Source of the DNA: Chania fonticola_B
GTDB lineage: Bacteria; Pseudomonadota; Gammaproteobacteria; Enterobacterales; Enterobacteriaceae
Strand: one strand, 5' to 3'
NCBI RefSeq assembly: GCF_048537545.1
Contig: NZ_CP183218.1
Length of the DNA: 64,000 nt
How positions within the stretch are numbered: position 1 is the first letter of the stretch; each line of letters opens with the position of its first letter. Under the pieces are notes generated by a model. It had not been told where the DNA came from, ran no database searches, and saw only the letters and a list, made by a program, of their open reading frames with translations. The translations under genes and the position numbers were made by a program. Positions 33,849 to 43,299 of the stretch are shown here, one piece after another.

Positions 33849-35042
33849 ATGCAAAAATTTCTCTTTCTCCTGCTTAGCCTGGTGTTGCTCGGCCCTCTGG
33901 GAATCGATCTCTATCTGCCCACCATTCCTGCCATTGCCCTGGGCCTTAACAGCAGCGAAGCCTTGATCCAATCCACCATTTCGCTGTTTATTCTGGTATT
34001 GGGTCTTGGCCAGGTGATCGCTGGTCCGCTGGTGGATAATTACGGTCGTAAGCCTGTGGCTATCGCCGGGATCCTGATTTATATGGTGGGCGCAGCCATG
34101 GCTGCGCTGGCGACAACGGCAGATATCTTTGTCGCTTCACGCCTGATGCAAGGCGTGGCCGTTTGCTGTACCGCCGTTGTAGCATTCAGTGGCGTGCGCG
34201 ATCGGATGAATGGTGATGACGCCGCACGCGCTTTCGGTTTCCTCAACGGCACGCTGAATATCATTCCTGCACTGGCCCCGCTGCTCGGTGGTTTGTTGGC
34301 AGAAGCCTTCGGCTGGCGCGCCCCATTCTGGTTCCTGGTCGGTTATGCCGCGGTGGTATTATTGCTGGTCATCTTCTTCCTGCCGGAAACCCGCCCCGCT
34401 ACTACCGTTGCCGTCAAAGGGCTGCCGGTACGCCAGTATCTGCGCATTCTTGGCGATCGCCGGTTTATCTCCTTTGCAGTGGTCAACGCCGGAGCGATGG
34501 GGATGGCGCTAACTTATGTTTCATTGGCACCTAACGTGCTGATGGGCACCGCCGGGCTATCACCGCTGCAGTTCTCTTTGGTATTTGGTGCCAACGGTTT
34601 CTGGATCATGCTGGTCAGCTTTGTCGCCAACCGCATCATTCACAAGATTGGCCGCCCTTTCTGCCTGGCGACCGGCGGCATACTGATGGGGTTAGGCTGT
34701 CTCGCTTTAGTGTTGGGGGTGGCACTACTGGGTGAAGCTGCACAAAGCCATTGGTTGGCTTATATCCTGCCCGTGGCCTGCGCCTGTGCCGGATTGGCTT
34801 TTGTCATGGGGCCGTCAACCAGCTATGCGTTGGAGCCTTACTCTAACGAAGCGGGCGTGGCTTCAGCACTGGTAGGTTTTATTCAGATGGCCGGAGGTGC
34901 CGCGCTGGGCCTGATCGCGATGGCGTTGCCGCTGCAGCCGAAACTGTCGCTGGCGTTGGTGATGTTGGTAGGTTGCCTGCTGGCGCTACACGCACGGCAG
35001 CGCAGCAAGCAAATCAAAGGGCAGTTGAAAAAAATCGGCTGA
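33849..35042 (+). CDS. Bcr/CflA-type multidrug efflux transporter (MFS)
   Basis: A 397-aa major-facilitator protein with about 12 helices and motif A GPLVDNYGRKP after helix 2. The N-terminal GIDLYLPTIPAIA is typical of the Bcr/CflA drug-proton antiporters. The drug range is unknown. The ATG at 33849 is preferred to an upstream TTG (33822); neither has a strong ribosome site. Its stop lies two bases from the convergent dadX stop. Confidence 0.87.
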   Translation: MQKFLFLLLSLVLLGPLGIDLYLPTIPAIALGLNSSEALIQSTISLFILVLGLGQVIAGPLVDNYGRKPVAIAGILIYMVGAAMAALATTADIFVASRLMQGVAVCCTAVVAFSGVRDRMNGDDAARAFGFLNGTLNIIPALAPLLGGLLAEAFGWRAPFWFLVGYAAVVLLLVIFFLPETRPATTVAVKGLPVRQYLRILGDRRFISFAVVNAGAMGMALTYVSLAPNVLMGTAGLSPLQFSLVFGANGFWIMLVSFVANRIIHKIGRPFCLATGGILMGLGCLALVLGVALLGEAAQSHWLAYILPVACACAGLAFVMGPSTSYALEPYSNEAGVASALVGFIQMAGGAALGLIAMALPLQPKLSLALVMLVGCLLALHARQRSKQIKGQLKKIG

Positions 35043-35044
35043 GT

Positions 35045-36121
35045 CTATTCTTCAACAACAATAGGCACCCGTGCCGCCAAGGCTGTCAGCAGCTCGTAAC
35101 CCAAGGTTCCGGCTGCGGCAGCCACATCATCGACCGGCAGTTTCCTCCCCCACAGTTCGACATCAGTACCAATGGTTGCCTGCGGGCACGGTGTCAGATC
35201 CACCGTCATCATATCCATGGAAACCGAACCTACCGTATGCGTCAGAACACCGTCCACCCAGACCGGAGTGCCGGTGGGCGCATGGCGAGGGTAGCCGTCC
35301 GCATAACCACAGGCCACGACGCCGATACGCTGCGCCCCACCAGCGGCATAACGCCAGCCATACCCCACCCGATCTCCCGCTTGCAGCTGTTGGATGCCAA
35401 TGATTTTGCTGCTCAGCGTCATCGCCGGTTGCAAACCAGTGTCGGCGATGTCCTGCCAGTTGCCGCTGGGTGATGCGCCATAAAGTATAACCCCCGGCCT
35501 CACCCATTCCGCCTGCGTCTGCGGGTGCCACAAGGTGGCCGCCGAGTTGGCCAGACAACGCGGCAGATCAATCGCAGCAGTGGCGCGGTCAATCACGGCC
35601 ATCTGTGCCGTTACGCCTTCAGCACCGTCGGCGGTGGCAAAGTGGCTCATCAGCGTTATCGAACCAATATTGTGCAACTCCTTTGCCGTTAACCAAGCAC
35701 TGTGCAACCGCTCGGGGGCAAACCCTAGGCGGTTCATCCCACTGTTCAACTTGAGATAAACATCCAAAGGGGCCTGTAAACGCGCTTCGGCAATCGCCTG
35801 TAGTTGCCAGTCACTGTTCACCGCCGTGGTTAACCGGTAACGATCGATCAGCATAAGGTCTGAGGGCTGGAAAAAGCCCTCCAGCAACAGAATCGGCCCC
35901 TGCCAGCCAGATTCGCGTAGTAACACTGCCTCGTTCAGATCGAGCAAGGCAAAACCATCGCTATTCTCGGCCAGGCTGCGCCAGACGTGCTGCAAACCAT
36001 GGCCATAAGCGTTGGCCTTAACCACGGCCCAGATTTTAGCCGAGGGTGCAAAACGACGAACTACCTGCAGGTTATTGGTCAACGCGGCCAAATGCAGCGT
36101 AGCGGTAATCGGGCGAGGCAT
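35045..36121 (-). CDS. dadX: DadX, catabolic alanine racemase
   Basis: A 358-aa PLP-dependent fold-type III racemase that converts L- to D-alanine. The PLP lysine is in AVVKANAYGHG (K34), the catalytic tyrosine is expected in the C-terminal domain near YGWRYAAGG, and SVSMDMMTVDL is typical. It follows dadA with a 23-bp gap, which marks it as DadX rather than the biosynthetic Alr. AGGAGA precedes the ATG. Confidence 0.95.
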   Translation of the reverse strand: MPRPITATLHLAALTNNLQVVRRFAPSAKIWAVVKANAYGHGLQHVWRSLAENSDGFALLDLNEAVLLRESGWQGPILLLEGFFQPSDLMLIDRYRLTTAVNSDWQLQAIAEARLQAPLDVYLKLNSGMNRLGFAPERLHSAWLTAKELHNIGSITLMSHFATADGAEGVTAQMAVIDRATAAIDLPRCLANSAATLWHPQTQAEWVRPGVILYGASPSGNWQDIADTGLQPAMTLSSKIIGIQQLQAGDRVGYGWRYAAGGAQRIGVVACGYADGYPRHAPTGTPVWVDGVLTHTVGSVSMDMMTVDLTPCPQATIGTDVELWGRKLPVDDVAAAAGTLGYELLTALAARVPIVVEE

Positions 36122-36144
36122 GGGCTCTCCTATCAGATTGGGTT

Positions 36145-37449
36145 TCAGCGTGCCGGGTGCACGTCATTCAATGGAACAACAGGCCCCTGCCGAAAGTCTG
36201 CGCGGTAACGCGCCACCGCCAGATCGTCTGAAGCAATGGCCGGGGTAACCCCAGAGATCAAGTCGGCAAGCAACTGGCCGGAGCCGCAGGCCATCGTCCA
36301 ACCCAAGGTGCCATGGCCGGTATTCAAATAGAGATTTTTCAGCGGGGTGCGCCCCACAATCGGCGTGCCATCTGGCGTCATCGGGCGCAGCCCCGTCCAG
36401 AATGTGGCCTCTTCAACTCGCCCACCGTTCGGGTACAGATCGCGTACCACCATTTCCAGCGTTTCACGCCGCTTCTGCTCCAACTGGGTATTGAAGCCAA
36501 CAATCTCCGCCATACCGCCCACGCGGATGCGCTTATCGAAGCGAGTAATGGCAATTTTATAGGTTTCGTCCAGCACGGTAGAGAACGGCGCTGCCGCTGC
36601 ATCGGTTATCGGGATGGTTAATGAGTAACCTTTCAACGGATAAACCGGAATGGACACCAGATCGCGCAGTAGCGCGGTAGAATAGGCGCCGAACGCCACA
36701 ACATAGCTATCGGCAGTCATGATTTCACCATCACACTGCACGCCGGTAATTTTATCTCCTTCCACCAGCAAGCGTTCAACGTTGCGGTTAAACAGGAAGT
36801 TGACTCCGGCCTGCTGCGCCAGCTTGGCCAACTGCTGGGTGAACAGTTGGCAGTCCCCGGTTTCATCATTCGGCAGCTGTAATCCGCCGGTAAGCTTGTG
36901 AGCAACCTGCGACAACGCCGGTTCGACCGTCGCCAACTGGCTGGCCTCCAGCAGTTTGTAAGGCACCCCGGCATCCTCCAGCACGGCAATGTCCTTGGCA
37001 GCGCTGTCAAACTGCTGCTGGGTGCGGAACAGTTGCAGCGTGCCGCCTTGACGGCCTTCGTACTGGATGCCGGTTTCCTGGCGCAGGGCTTTAATGCAGT
37101 CGCGGCTATATTCCGCCAGACGTACCATACGGCCTTTGTTGGTCATATAGTGGGCAGTATCGCAGTTTTTCAGCATCTGCCACATCCAGCGCAGTTGGAA
37201 ACTGCTGCCGTCGAGGCGGACTGCCAACGGCGCGTGACGCTGGAACATCCATTTAATCGCCTTCAACGGTACCCCAGGAGCTGCCCAGGGTGCGGCGTAA
37301 CCCGGAGATATTTGCCCGGCATTGGCCGCACTGGTTTCCAAGGCTGGCCCGGGTTGACGATCGATCACCGTCACCTCATGACCCGCTTTTGCCAAGTACC
37401 AGGCACTGGCAACCCCTACCACTCCGCTACCTAAAATAACCACTCTCAT
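36145..37449 (-). CDS. dadA: DadA, D-amino acid dehydrogenase small subunit
   Basis: DadA oxidises D-alanine to pyruvate and ammonia at the inner membrane, passing electrons to the respiratory chain. The FAD-binding motif VVILGSGVVGVASAWYLAKAGHEVTVID is at the N-terminus, and the C-terminal FAD contact is NTGHGTLGWTMACGSG. The ATG at 37449 gives 434 aa (E. coli 432) with GGAG six bases upstream. A CRP-like site lies upstream, as in E. coli, where CRP and Lrp control dadAX. Confidence 0.96.
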   Translation of the reverse strand: MRVVILGSGVVGVASAWYLAKAGHEVTVIDRQPGPALETSAANAGQISPGYAAPWAAPGVPLKAIKWMFQRHAPLAVRLDGSSFQLRWMWQMLKNCDTAHYMTNKGRMVRLAEYSRDCIKALRQETGIQYEGRQGGTLQLFRTQQQFDSAAKDIAVLEDAGVPYKLLEASQLATVEPALSQVAHKLTGGLQLPNDETGDCQLFTQQLAKLAQQAGVNFLFNRNVERLLVEGDKITGVQCDGEIMTADSYVVAFGAYSTALLRDLVSIPVYPLKGYSLTIPITDAAAAPFSTVLDETYKIAITRFDKRIRVGGMAEIVGFNTQLEQKRRETLEMVVRDLYPNGGRVEEATFWTGLRPMTPDGTPIVGRTPLKNLYLNTGHGTLGWTMACGSGQLLADLISGVTPAIASDDLAVARYRADFRQGPVVPLNDVHPAR

Positions 37450-37975
37450 CGCTGACTCCAGCCCAAGGATCGATAAAGCACAATCTACCAATAACAGGAA
37501 ATTAACTCAGTGGAAAAAACTACTCAACAAATCGTTTATTAATCGTGACAATATTCACAATTATTTTATCGTTGATGCGCCCGTCTTTGGCAATAGCGGA
37601 CATAAAATAACGATAAGATACTGTTAAAGCGCATTTTGCCGATAAAACAGGCTATTCGGCCCCCAAACACATCAGCGAAAATCGCCAGTGGCACCGGGAA
37701 TGACAACCCACCCAATTTGGAACATAAATCTGTTTAATTAAATATTGCAGGTTAATAATTCCAACCATCCCCATTGGGCATCAGTTTCCTCTGCCTCGCG
37801 GTTCGAATGCCTGGTTGAGTGCCACCACAGGCCGCAAAGCTGGTTTACGCGTAGCAACCGCAAGTGCTTATCAGTACTCAGCACGGATGATTTCAAACGA
37901 TTTATTACGACTTGGACTATCATTGTTAAAGGGTCTGCCAAAAGAGCCGACGCCGTTCATAACGAGGGTGCGCTG
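37450..37975. other. Divergent dadA-ycgB control region
   Basis: About 525 bp without a gene. The dadA side holds the CRP-like site at 37541-37562. The rest is AT-rich near 37500-37760. A reading frame continuous with ycgB crosses part of it but shows no family similarity and no ribosome site. No other repeat or RNA is evident. Confidence 0.6.
37541..37562 (-). promoter_or_regulatory. CRP-like site upstream of dadA
   Basis: On the minus strand TGTGAATATTGTCACG fits TGTGA-N6-TCACA with one mismatch. It is centred about 102 bp before the dadA start, consistent with known CRP control of dadAX. Confidence 0.6.
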
Positions 37976-39511
37976 ATGACTACTTCGACACAGAAAAAGG
38001 TTAAGGAAGATAAACGTCTGAGCGATGGACCGGACTGGACATTCGACCTGTTGCAGGTGTATCTGGAACAGATCGACCGGGTTGCCAAACATTACCGGCT
38101 CGACACCTATCCGCATCAGATCGAGGTCATTACCTCCGAGCAGATGATGGATGCCTATTCCAGCGTCGGGATGCCGATCAACTATACCCACTGGTCATTC
38201 GGTAAAAAGTTCATCGAAACCGAGCAGCGCTATAAGCATGGCCAGCAGGGGTTGGCCTATGAGATCGTGATCAACTCCAACCCGTGTATTGCCTATCTGA
38301 TGGAAGAAAACACCATCACCATGCAGGCACTGGTTATGGCTCATGCCTGCTATGGGCACAACTCGTTTTTCAAAAATAACTATCTATTCCGCAGTTGGAC
38401 CGACGCCAGTTCGATTGTCGATTATCTGCTGTTTGCCCGCCATTACATCAGCGAGTGTGAGGAACGCTATGGCGTGGAAGAGGTAGAAAAGCTGTTGGAC
38501 TCCTGCCATGCGCTGATGAATTACGGGGTCGATCGCTACAAACGGCCACAAAAAATCTCGCTGGTGGAAGAAAAAGCCCGCCAAAAGAGTCGTGAGGAGT
38601 ATCTGCAAAGCCAGGTCAACTCGCTGTGGAAAACCCTGCCGCGAGTCGATCGCGAAGCCCTGCCGGAACAGGCCGTGCGTTTTCCGCGGGAGCCGCAGGA
38701 AAACATTCTCTACTTTATGGAGAAAAACGCCCCGTTGCTGGAATCCTGGCAGCGTGAAGTGCTGCGCATCGTGCGTAAGGTAAGCCAGTATTTCTACCCG
38801 CAAAAACAGACGCAGGTGATGAACGAGGGCTGGGCCACCTTCTGGCACTACAGCATCCTTAACCACCTGTACGACGAAGGGCGCGTGACGGATCGCTTTA
38901 TGCTCGAGTTCTTGCACAGCCATACCAATGTGGTCTACCAGCCACCTTACAACAGCCAATACTACAGCGGCATCAACCCGTACGCGCTTGGCTTTGCCAT
39001 GTTCCAGGACATCAAACGGATCTGCCAGTCGCCGACCGAGGAAGATCGCTACTGGTTCCCGGATTTCGCCGGCAAAGACTGGTTGGATACCCTGCACTTC
39101 GCCATGCGTGACTTCAAGGATGAGAGCTTTATCAGCCAGTTCCTGTCACCGAAGGTGATGCGTGATTTCCGCTTGTTTACCGTGCTGGATGACGATCGCA
39201 ATAATTACCTGGAGATTTCAGCGATCCATAACGAAGCGGGCTACCGCGCGATACGCCAGGAGCTGTCGGCTCAGTACAACCTGAGTAACCACGAGCCCAA
39301 TATTCAGGTCTGGAATGTGGACCTGCGTGGCGACCGTTCATTAACGCTGCGCTATATTCCGCAGGACCGGGCGCCATTGGATAAAAGCCGCCGTGAGGTG
39401 ATGAAGCATCTGCATCGTCTGTGGGGATTCGACATTATTCTGGAGCAGCAAAACGAAGATGGCAGCGTTGAGTTGCTGGACCGCTGCCCACCAAGACCCA
39501 ACGCGTTATAA
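37976..39511 (+). CDS. ycgB: YcgB, SpoVR-family protein
   Basis: A 511-aa protein that aligns with E. coli YcgB (510 aa) along its length (DGPDWTFDLLQVYLEQIDRVAKHY, MEENTITMQALVMAHACYGH, TQVMNEGWATFWHY). The histidines and glutamates in MAHACYGH and NEGWATFWH suggest a metal site, but the activity is unknown. E. coli ycgB is RpoS-dependent and linked to the YeaGH kinase system, which is also in this window. The ATG at 37976 has GAGGG upstream. Confidence 0.95.
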   Translation: MTTSTQKKVKEDKRLSDGPDWTFDLLQVYLEQIDRVAKHYRLDTYPHQIEVITSEQMMDAYSSVGMPINYTHWSFGKKFIETEQRYKHGQQGLAYEIVINSNPCIAYLMEENTITMQALVMAHACYGHNSFFKNNYLFRSWTDASSIVDYLLFARHYISECEERYGVEEVEKLLDSCHALMNYGVDRYKRPQKISLVEEKARQKSREEYLQSQVNSLWKTLPRVDREALPEQAVRFPREPQENILYFMEKNAPLLESWQREVLRIVRKVSQYFYPQKQTQVMNEGWATFWHYSILNHLYDEGRVTDRFMLEFLHSHTNVVYQPPYNSQYYSGINPYALGFAMFQDIKRICQSPTEEDRYWFPDFAGKDWLDTLHFAMRDFKDESFISQFLSPKVMRDFRLFTVLDDDRNNYLEISAIHNEAGYRAIRQELSAQYNLSNHEPNIQVWNVDLRGDRSLTLRYIPQDRAPLDKSRREVMKHLHRLWGFDIILEQQNEDGSVELLDRCPPRPNAL

Positions 39512-39526
39512 GGCTGCAATATGACA

Positions 39527-39549
39527 AAGGGGCGCATGCAGCGCCCCTT
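39527..39549. terminator. Hairpin between convergent ycgB and fadR
   Basis: AAGGGGCGC and GCGCCCCTT form a 9-bp perfect stem around ATGCA. It is symmetric and lies between convergent genes, so it is probably a bidirectional terminator, though T runs are short. Confidence 0.65.
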
Positions 39550-39578
39550 CAACTAACTGATTACGGATATGACGCGAA

Positions 39579-40298
39579 TTAACGACGCGCTTCGGTCAGA
39601 TCGCTTGGCATAGTGCCCTGCATACTCTGCCAAATAGCCCCGCTCTCTTTACCGTAATTACGCACGCAATCCATCACCTGATCGTACATCTTCTCATGAC
39701 ACAGGCTCGACAACTTGTTGTAGAAGGTCAGTGCGAGTTTGCGCGCTTCCGGGTTGGAGAAGTAATAACGGCCAACGCGGGTATACAGCCCTTTCAACCC
39801 ATTGAGGATCAGGCCGTAAATCGGGTTGCCCGAGGCAAAGGCCAAGCCACGGAAAATTTCATAGTCGAGCTGGTTGAAAGCATCCGCCTGATCGTCAACC
39901 AGCGCCGCTTTCGCCAACACTTCCTGCGCCTGCTCCGGGTGGTTACGCACCGCCGCACGGATAAAGATCGAGGCAATATTGGTCCGCACCGACAGCAGAT
40001 TATCGATCAGCTGCGGTACGCTGTTGTGATCGAGCCGGGCCAGGGTTTCCAGAATATTAAGGCCGGAAGTTTCCCAAAAATTGTTCACTTTGGTCGGTTT
40101 GCCGTGCTGAATAGTCAGCCAGCCATCACGGGCCAGTCGCTGCAGAACCTCACGTAATGTGGTGCGCGTGACGCCAATCAGTTCTGAAAGCTCACGTTCC
40201 GCGGGCAAAATAGAGCCGGGAGGGAAGCGGTTATTCCAAATACTTTCAATAATATACTCTTCCGCGAAACCGGCAGGACTCTGCGCCTTTATAACCAT
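39579..40298 (-). CDS. fadR: FadR, fatty-acid-responsive regulator
   Basis: FadR represses fatty-acid degradation genes and activates fabA/fabB; long-chain acyl-CoA releases it from DNA. The 239-aa protein has the E. coli length. The N-terminal GntR winged helix contains ERELSELIGVTRTTLREVLQRLARDGWLT, and the C-terminal FCD-type domain binds acyl-CoA. A FadR-like operator lies 43-59 bp before its own start, and another lies upstream of fadD in this window. Confidence 0.97.
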   Translation of the reverse strand: MVIKAQSPAGFAEEYIIESIWNNRFPPGSILPAERELSELIGVTRTTLREVLQRLARDGWLTIQHGKPTKVNNFWETSGLNILETLARLDHNSVPQLIDNLLSVRTNIASIFIRAAVRNHPEQAQEVLAKAALVDDQADAFNQLDYEIFRGLAFASGNPIYGLILNGLKGLYTRVGRYYFSNPEARKLALTFYNKLSSLCHEKMYDQVMDCVRNYGKESGAIWQSMQGTMPSDLTEARR

Positions 40299-40340
40299 GT
40301 GTTTGATGTTCCGTAACGACGATAATCAGTAATTGTAATC

Positions 40341-40357
40341 GGCAGATCATACCAGAT
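40341..40357 (-). promoter_or_regulatory. FadR-like operator upstream of fadR
   Basis: The minus-strand sequence ATCTGGTATGATCTGCC has the strong half ANCTGGTNNGA of FadR operators and agrees with the remembered E. coli fadD site (AGCTGGTATGATGAGTT) over its first 12 bases except one. The 3' half is weaker. It would allow autoregulation, or control of divergent nhaB. Confidence 0.55.
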
Positions 40358-40541
40358 CGCCGGGGTATCACATAGCGCGAGCCAAAAACATTAAACGAAA
40401 GTGTGCATAAGCTGGCAAAAAGATGAAAAAAACCACTTCGCCGAAATTTCAGTCTATTAGGACTTCCTTATTTGCATCAGGCCCACTGCCGTTGTTAGGG
40501 TATGACGAGCCAACTCACTTTGAGGTTTCGCAAAAACAAGC

Positions 40542-42116
40542 ATGGATATGACAATACGCTCGGCATTGGTAAAGAACTTTCTCGGGGCGTCCCCCGATTG
40601 GTACAAACTGGCTATCATCAGTTTTCTGGTGATCAATCCCTTGGTGTTTTTCCTGGTCAGCCCTTTCGTGGCGGGCTGGTTACTGGTTATCGAGTTCATC
40701 TTTACGCTGGCTATGGCGCTGAAATGCTACCCGTTACAGCCCGGTGGACTACTGGCCATTGAGGCAGTGTTGATCGGCATGACCAGCCCCGCACACGTCA
40801 GCGCGGAAATTGCCAGTAATCTTGAGGTGTTATTGCTGCTGGTGTTTATGGTGGCAGGCATCTACTTTATGAAGCAGTTGCTGCTGTTTGTATTTACCAA
40901 ACTGCTGCTGAACATCCGCTCAAAGATGCTGCTATCGCTGTCCTTCTGCGTTGCCGCGGCACTGCTTTCTGCCTTCCTGGATGCCCTGACCGTGGTAGCG
41001 GTGGTGATTAGCGTCGGCACAGGTTTTTATTCTATCTACCATAACGTCGCCTCCAATCAGAAGACCGATATTAGTGACGATAGCCGCCTGGAAGATGCCG
41101 ACCATAAACAGACGCTGGAACAGTTCCGTGGCTTTCTGCGCAGCCTGCTGATGCATGCCGGCGTGGGCACCGCTCTCGGAGGCGTGATGACCATGGTAGG
41201 CGAGCCGCAGAACCTGATCATCGCCAAAAGCGCCGGGTGGGGCTTTGGCGAATTTTTCCTGCGTATGACCCCCGTCACGCTGCCGGTGTTTATTTGCGGT
41301 CTGTTGGTTTGCCTGCTGGTTGAACGTTTTGCAGTTTTTGGCTACGGCACCAAACTGCCGGATCAGGTGCGTAGCGTACTGAAAGAGTTCGATCGCCAGG
41401 CAACGGCCAAGCGTAGCCGCCAGGAAAAGATGAAGTTGGTGGTACAGGCGTTAATCGGCCTCTGGTTGGTGATTGCCTTGGCCTTCCACCTGGCGGAAGT
41501 GGGCCTGATTGGCCTCTCGGTGATCATTTTGGCGACCTCACTGTGCGGCGTAACCGATGAGCATGCGATCGGCAAGGCTTTCCAGGAAGCCCTGCCCTTT
41601 ACCGCGCTGCTGACGGTGTTCTTCACCGTTGTGGCAGTGATCATTGAACAGCAGCTGTTTACTCCAGTGATCCACTATGTGCTACAGGCACCGCCGAGCT
41701 CACAGCTTTCCCTGTTTTATCTGTTCAACGGTCTGCTCTCTTCCGTTTCTGATAACGTTTTTGTCGGTACGGTTTACATTAACGAAGCTCGGGCAGCATT
41801 GGCGGAAGGAGCAATTTCTCTGCAACAGTTCGAACTGTTGGCGGTAGCGATTAATACCGGCACCAATCTGCCTTCGGTAGCTACGCCCAACGGGCAGGCT
41901 GCTTTCCTGTTCCTGCTGACCTCTGCTCTGGCACCGTTGGTACGTCTGTCTTATGGCCGCATGGTCTGGATGGCATTGCCTTACACGGTGGTGCTGACCC
42001 TGGTTGGCCTGCTGTGTGTGCAGCATACTCTGGCACCGGTAACGGACCTGTTTACCCAATGGCAGTGGCTAATGCCGCTACCGCTTGACGCAACGGCCCC
42101 AATCGCTGCACATTAG
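40542..42116 (+). CDS. nhaB: NhaB, Na+/H+ antiporter
   Basis: A 524-aa inner-membrane antiporter with about 12 helices that exports sodium in exchange for protons. It aligns with E. coli NhaB (513 aa) throughout (FLGASPDWYKLA, GGVMTMVGEPQNLIIAKSAGW, SDNVFVGTVYINEA, NTGTNLPSVATPNGQAAF). It has a few extra residues at the C-terminus (LDATAPIAAH). It is divergent from fadR and precedes dsbB, as in E. coli. The ribosome site is weak. Confidence 0.96.
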   Translation: MDMTIRSALVKNFLGASPDWYKLAIISFLVINPLVFFLVSPFVAGWLLVIEFIFTLAMALKCYPLQPGGLLAIEAVLIGMTSPAHVSAEIASNLEVLLLLVFMVAGIYFMKQLLLFVFTKLLLNIRSKMLLSLSFCVAAALLSAFLDALTVVAVVISVGTGFYSIYHNVASNQKTDISDDSRLEDADHKQTLEQFRGFLRSLLMHAGVGTALGGVMTMVGEPQNLIIAKSAGWGFGEFFLRMTPVTLPVFICGLLVCLLVERFAVFGYGTKLPDQVRSVLKEFDRQATAKRSRQEKMKLVVQALIGLWLVIALAFHLAEVGLIGLSVIILATSLCGVTDEHAIGKAFQEALPFTALLTVFFTVVAVIIEQQLFTPVIHYVLQAPPSSQLSLFYLFNGLLSSVSDNVFVGTVYINEARAALAEGAISLQQFELLAVAINTGTNLPSVATPNGQAAFLFLLTSALAPLVRLSYGRMVWMALPYTVVLTLVGLLCVQHTLAPVTDLFTQWQWLMPLPLDATAPIAAH

Positions 42117-42238
42117 CCGCCATAACCGTCCCCGCAAACGACGATATTTTTCACTGAATCGTCGTTAGATAGCTGGCAGCGGGGATGAATTGGTTTACAC
42201 TGCCGGTTCAATTGCTTACTGCATGGAAGAATATAGAT

Positions 42239-42769
42239 ATGTTGCAATTCTTTAACCGCTGCTCGCAGGGGCGCGGTGCTTGGCTGTTGTTGGCTCTGAC
42301 TGCATTGGTACTGGAGTTGGCCGCCCTCTATTTTCAGCACGTGATGCTGTTACAGCCTTGCGTAATGTGTATCTACGAACGCGTCGCGCTATTCGGGATT
42401 TTGGGAGCGTCGCTGCTTGGTGCATTGGCACCGAAGTCGCCGCTACGCTATGTGGCGATCCTGTTGTGGATATACAGCGCCTGGGAAGGCCTGCAGTTAG
42501 CCTGGAAACACACTATGATCCAGCTGCATCCATCGCCGTTTAATACCTGTGATTTCTTTGTCAGCTTCCCTTCCTGGCTGCCACTAGACAAATGGGCGCC
42601 AGCGGTGTTCCACGCGTCCGGTGACTGCTCGGTGCGTCAGTGGCAGTTCCTGTCGTTGGAAATGCCACAATGGCTGGTGGGGATTTTTGCTGCCTATTTG
42701 CTGATCGGGATTGTGGTTCTGCTCAGCCAATTTGTCCGCCAACGTAAACGCGATCTGTTTGGCCGCTAA
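42239..42769 (+). CDS. dsbB: DsbB, disulfide bond oxidoreductase
   Basis: DsbB reoxidises DsbA by passing electrons to quinones. The 176-aa protein has four membrane helices and both redox pairs: C41/C44 in QPCVMCIYER and C104/C130 in the second periplasmic loop. The ATG at 42239 has GGAAGA eight bases upstream and gives exactly the E. coli length. It ends in the conserved KRDLFGR. Confidence 0.97.
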   Translation: MLQFFNRCSQGRGAWLLLALTALVLELAALYFQHVMLLQPCVMCIYERVALFGILGASLLGALAPKSPLRYVAILLWIYSAWEGLQLAWKHTMIQLHPSPFNTCDFFVSFPSWLPLDKWAPAVFHASGDCSVRQWQFLSLEMPQWLVGIFAAYLLIGIVVLLSQFVRQRKRDLFGR

Positions 42770-42784
42770 CGCTAGAACATCGCA

Positions 42785-42812
42785 AAAACGGCGCCTAAGG
42801 GCGCCGTTTTTT
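42785..42812 (+). terminator. Intrinsic terminator of dsbB
   Basis: AAAACGGCGCC and GGCGCCGTTTT form an 11-bp perfect stem with loop TAAG, followed by T. Confidence 0.92.
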
Positions 42813-42912
42813 GTTGCTACTGACACCCTATCACCAGGCTTACCGAGTAGGACCGCTGCATGCTGCGGCCGTTTGGATAATCAATGGCATCGTGTGTGGT
42901 GGGTAAGCAACA

Positions 42913-42987
42913 TCAAGTATGGGTAAAGTAATACACGAGCACGATCAGTACTCCGGCCACGGCAAACAGGCGTACCATCTTCATCAT
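42913..42987 (-). CDS. Possible 24-aa membrane peptide
   Basis: The frame MMKMVRLFAVAGVLIVLVYY-FTHT is one membrane helix with a positively charged start, the usual look of enterobacterial small membrane proteins. The ribosome site is weak (GATGAG about six bases upstream). I do not recognise it. Confidence 0.28.
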   Translation of the reverse strand: MMKMVRLFAVAGVLIVLVYYFTHT

Positions 42988-43282
42988 CACATTCTCATCA
43001 TAGGCGGAGGTGCCGACAAGCTACCTAAGATTTTGTTTAAAAAGAAGCGTACACCAGGCGATTACCTCGTAATTTACATAACATTAAGTTTTGTTGCGAT
43101 TCCCCGCTGATATACCGTCCAACCTTTGGTAATTCATCCCTTTCAAACACAGATATATTGGCTACACTTAATCACTGATTGGCCGTTTTTCATTCACCGT
43201 ATTAATACTTTAGGGCGGGTACTAATAAAATGATGACATATATAAGCCACTCCCCTCATCCACCCTGATTTATTTCCTCTCT

Positions 43283-43299
43283 CGTTTAACTTTTGTTTA
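43283..43299 (+). promoter_or_regulatory. PhoP box upstream of kdoO
   Basis: CGTTTAACTTTTGTTTA consists of two direct GTTTA hexamers (CGTTTA, TGTTTA) with a 5-base spacer, matching the PhoP consensus (G/T)GTTTA-N5-(G/T)GTTTA at 11 of 12 positions. A possible -10, TATGCT, lies 33 bases on. It reads toward the Kdo hydroxylase gene 140 bp away. Confidence 0.6.

Noticed and set aside
37745..37975. N-terminal extension of ycgB by 77 codons
   Set aside because: E. coli YcgB starts at the residue equivalent to 37976, which has GAGGG upstream; the extension shows no conservation that I can recognise and lies in the control region.
42919..43110. 63-codon plus-strand frame in the gap after dsbB
   Set aside because: It is antisense to the small hydrophobic frame at 42913-42987, histidine- and lysine-rich by chance, and lacks a ribosome site.
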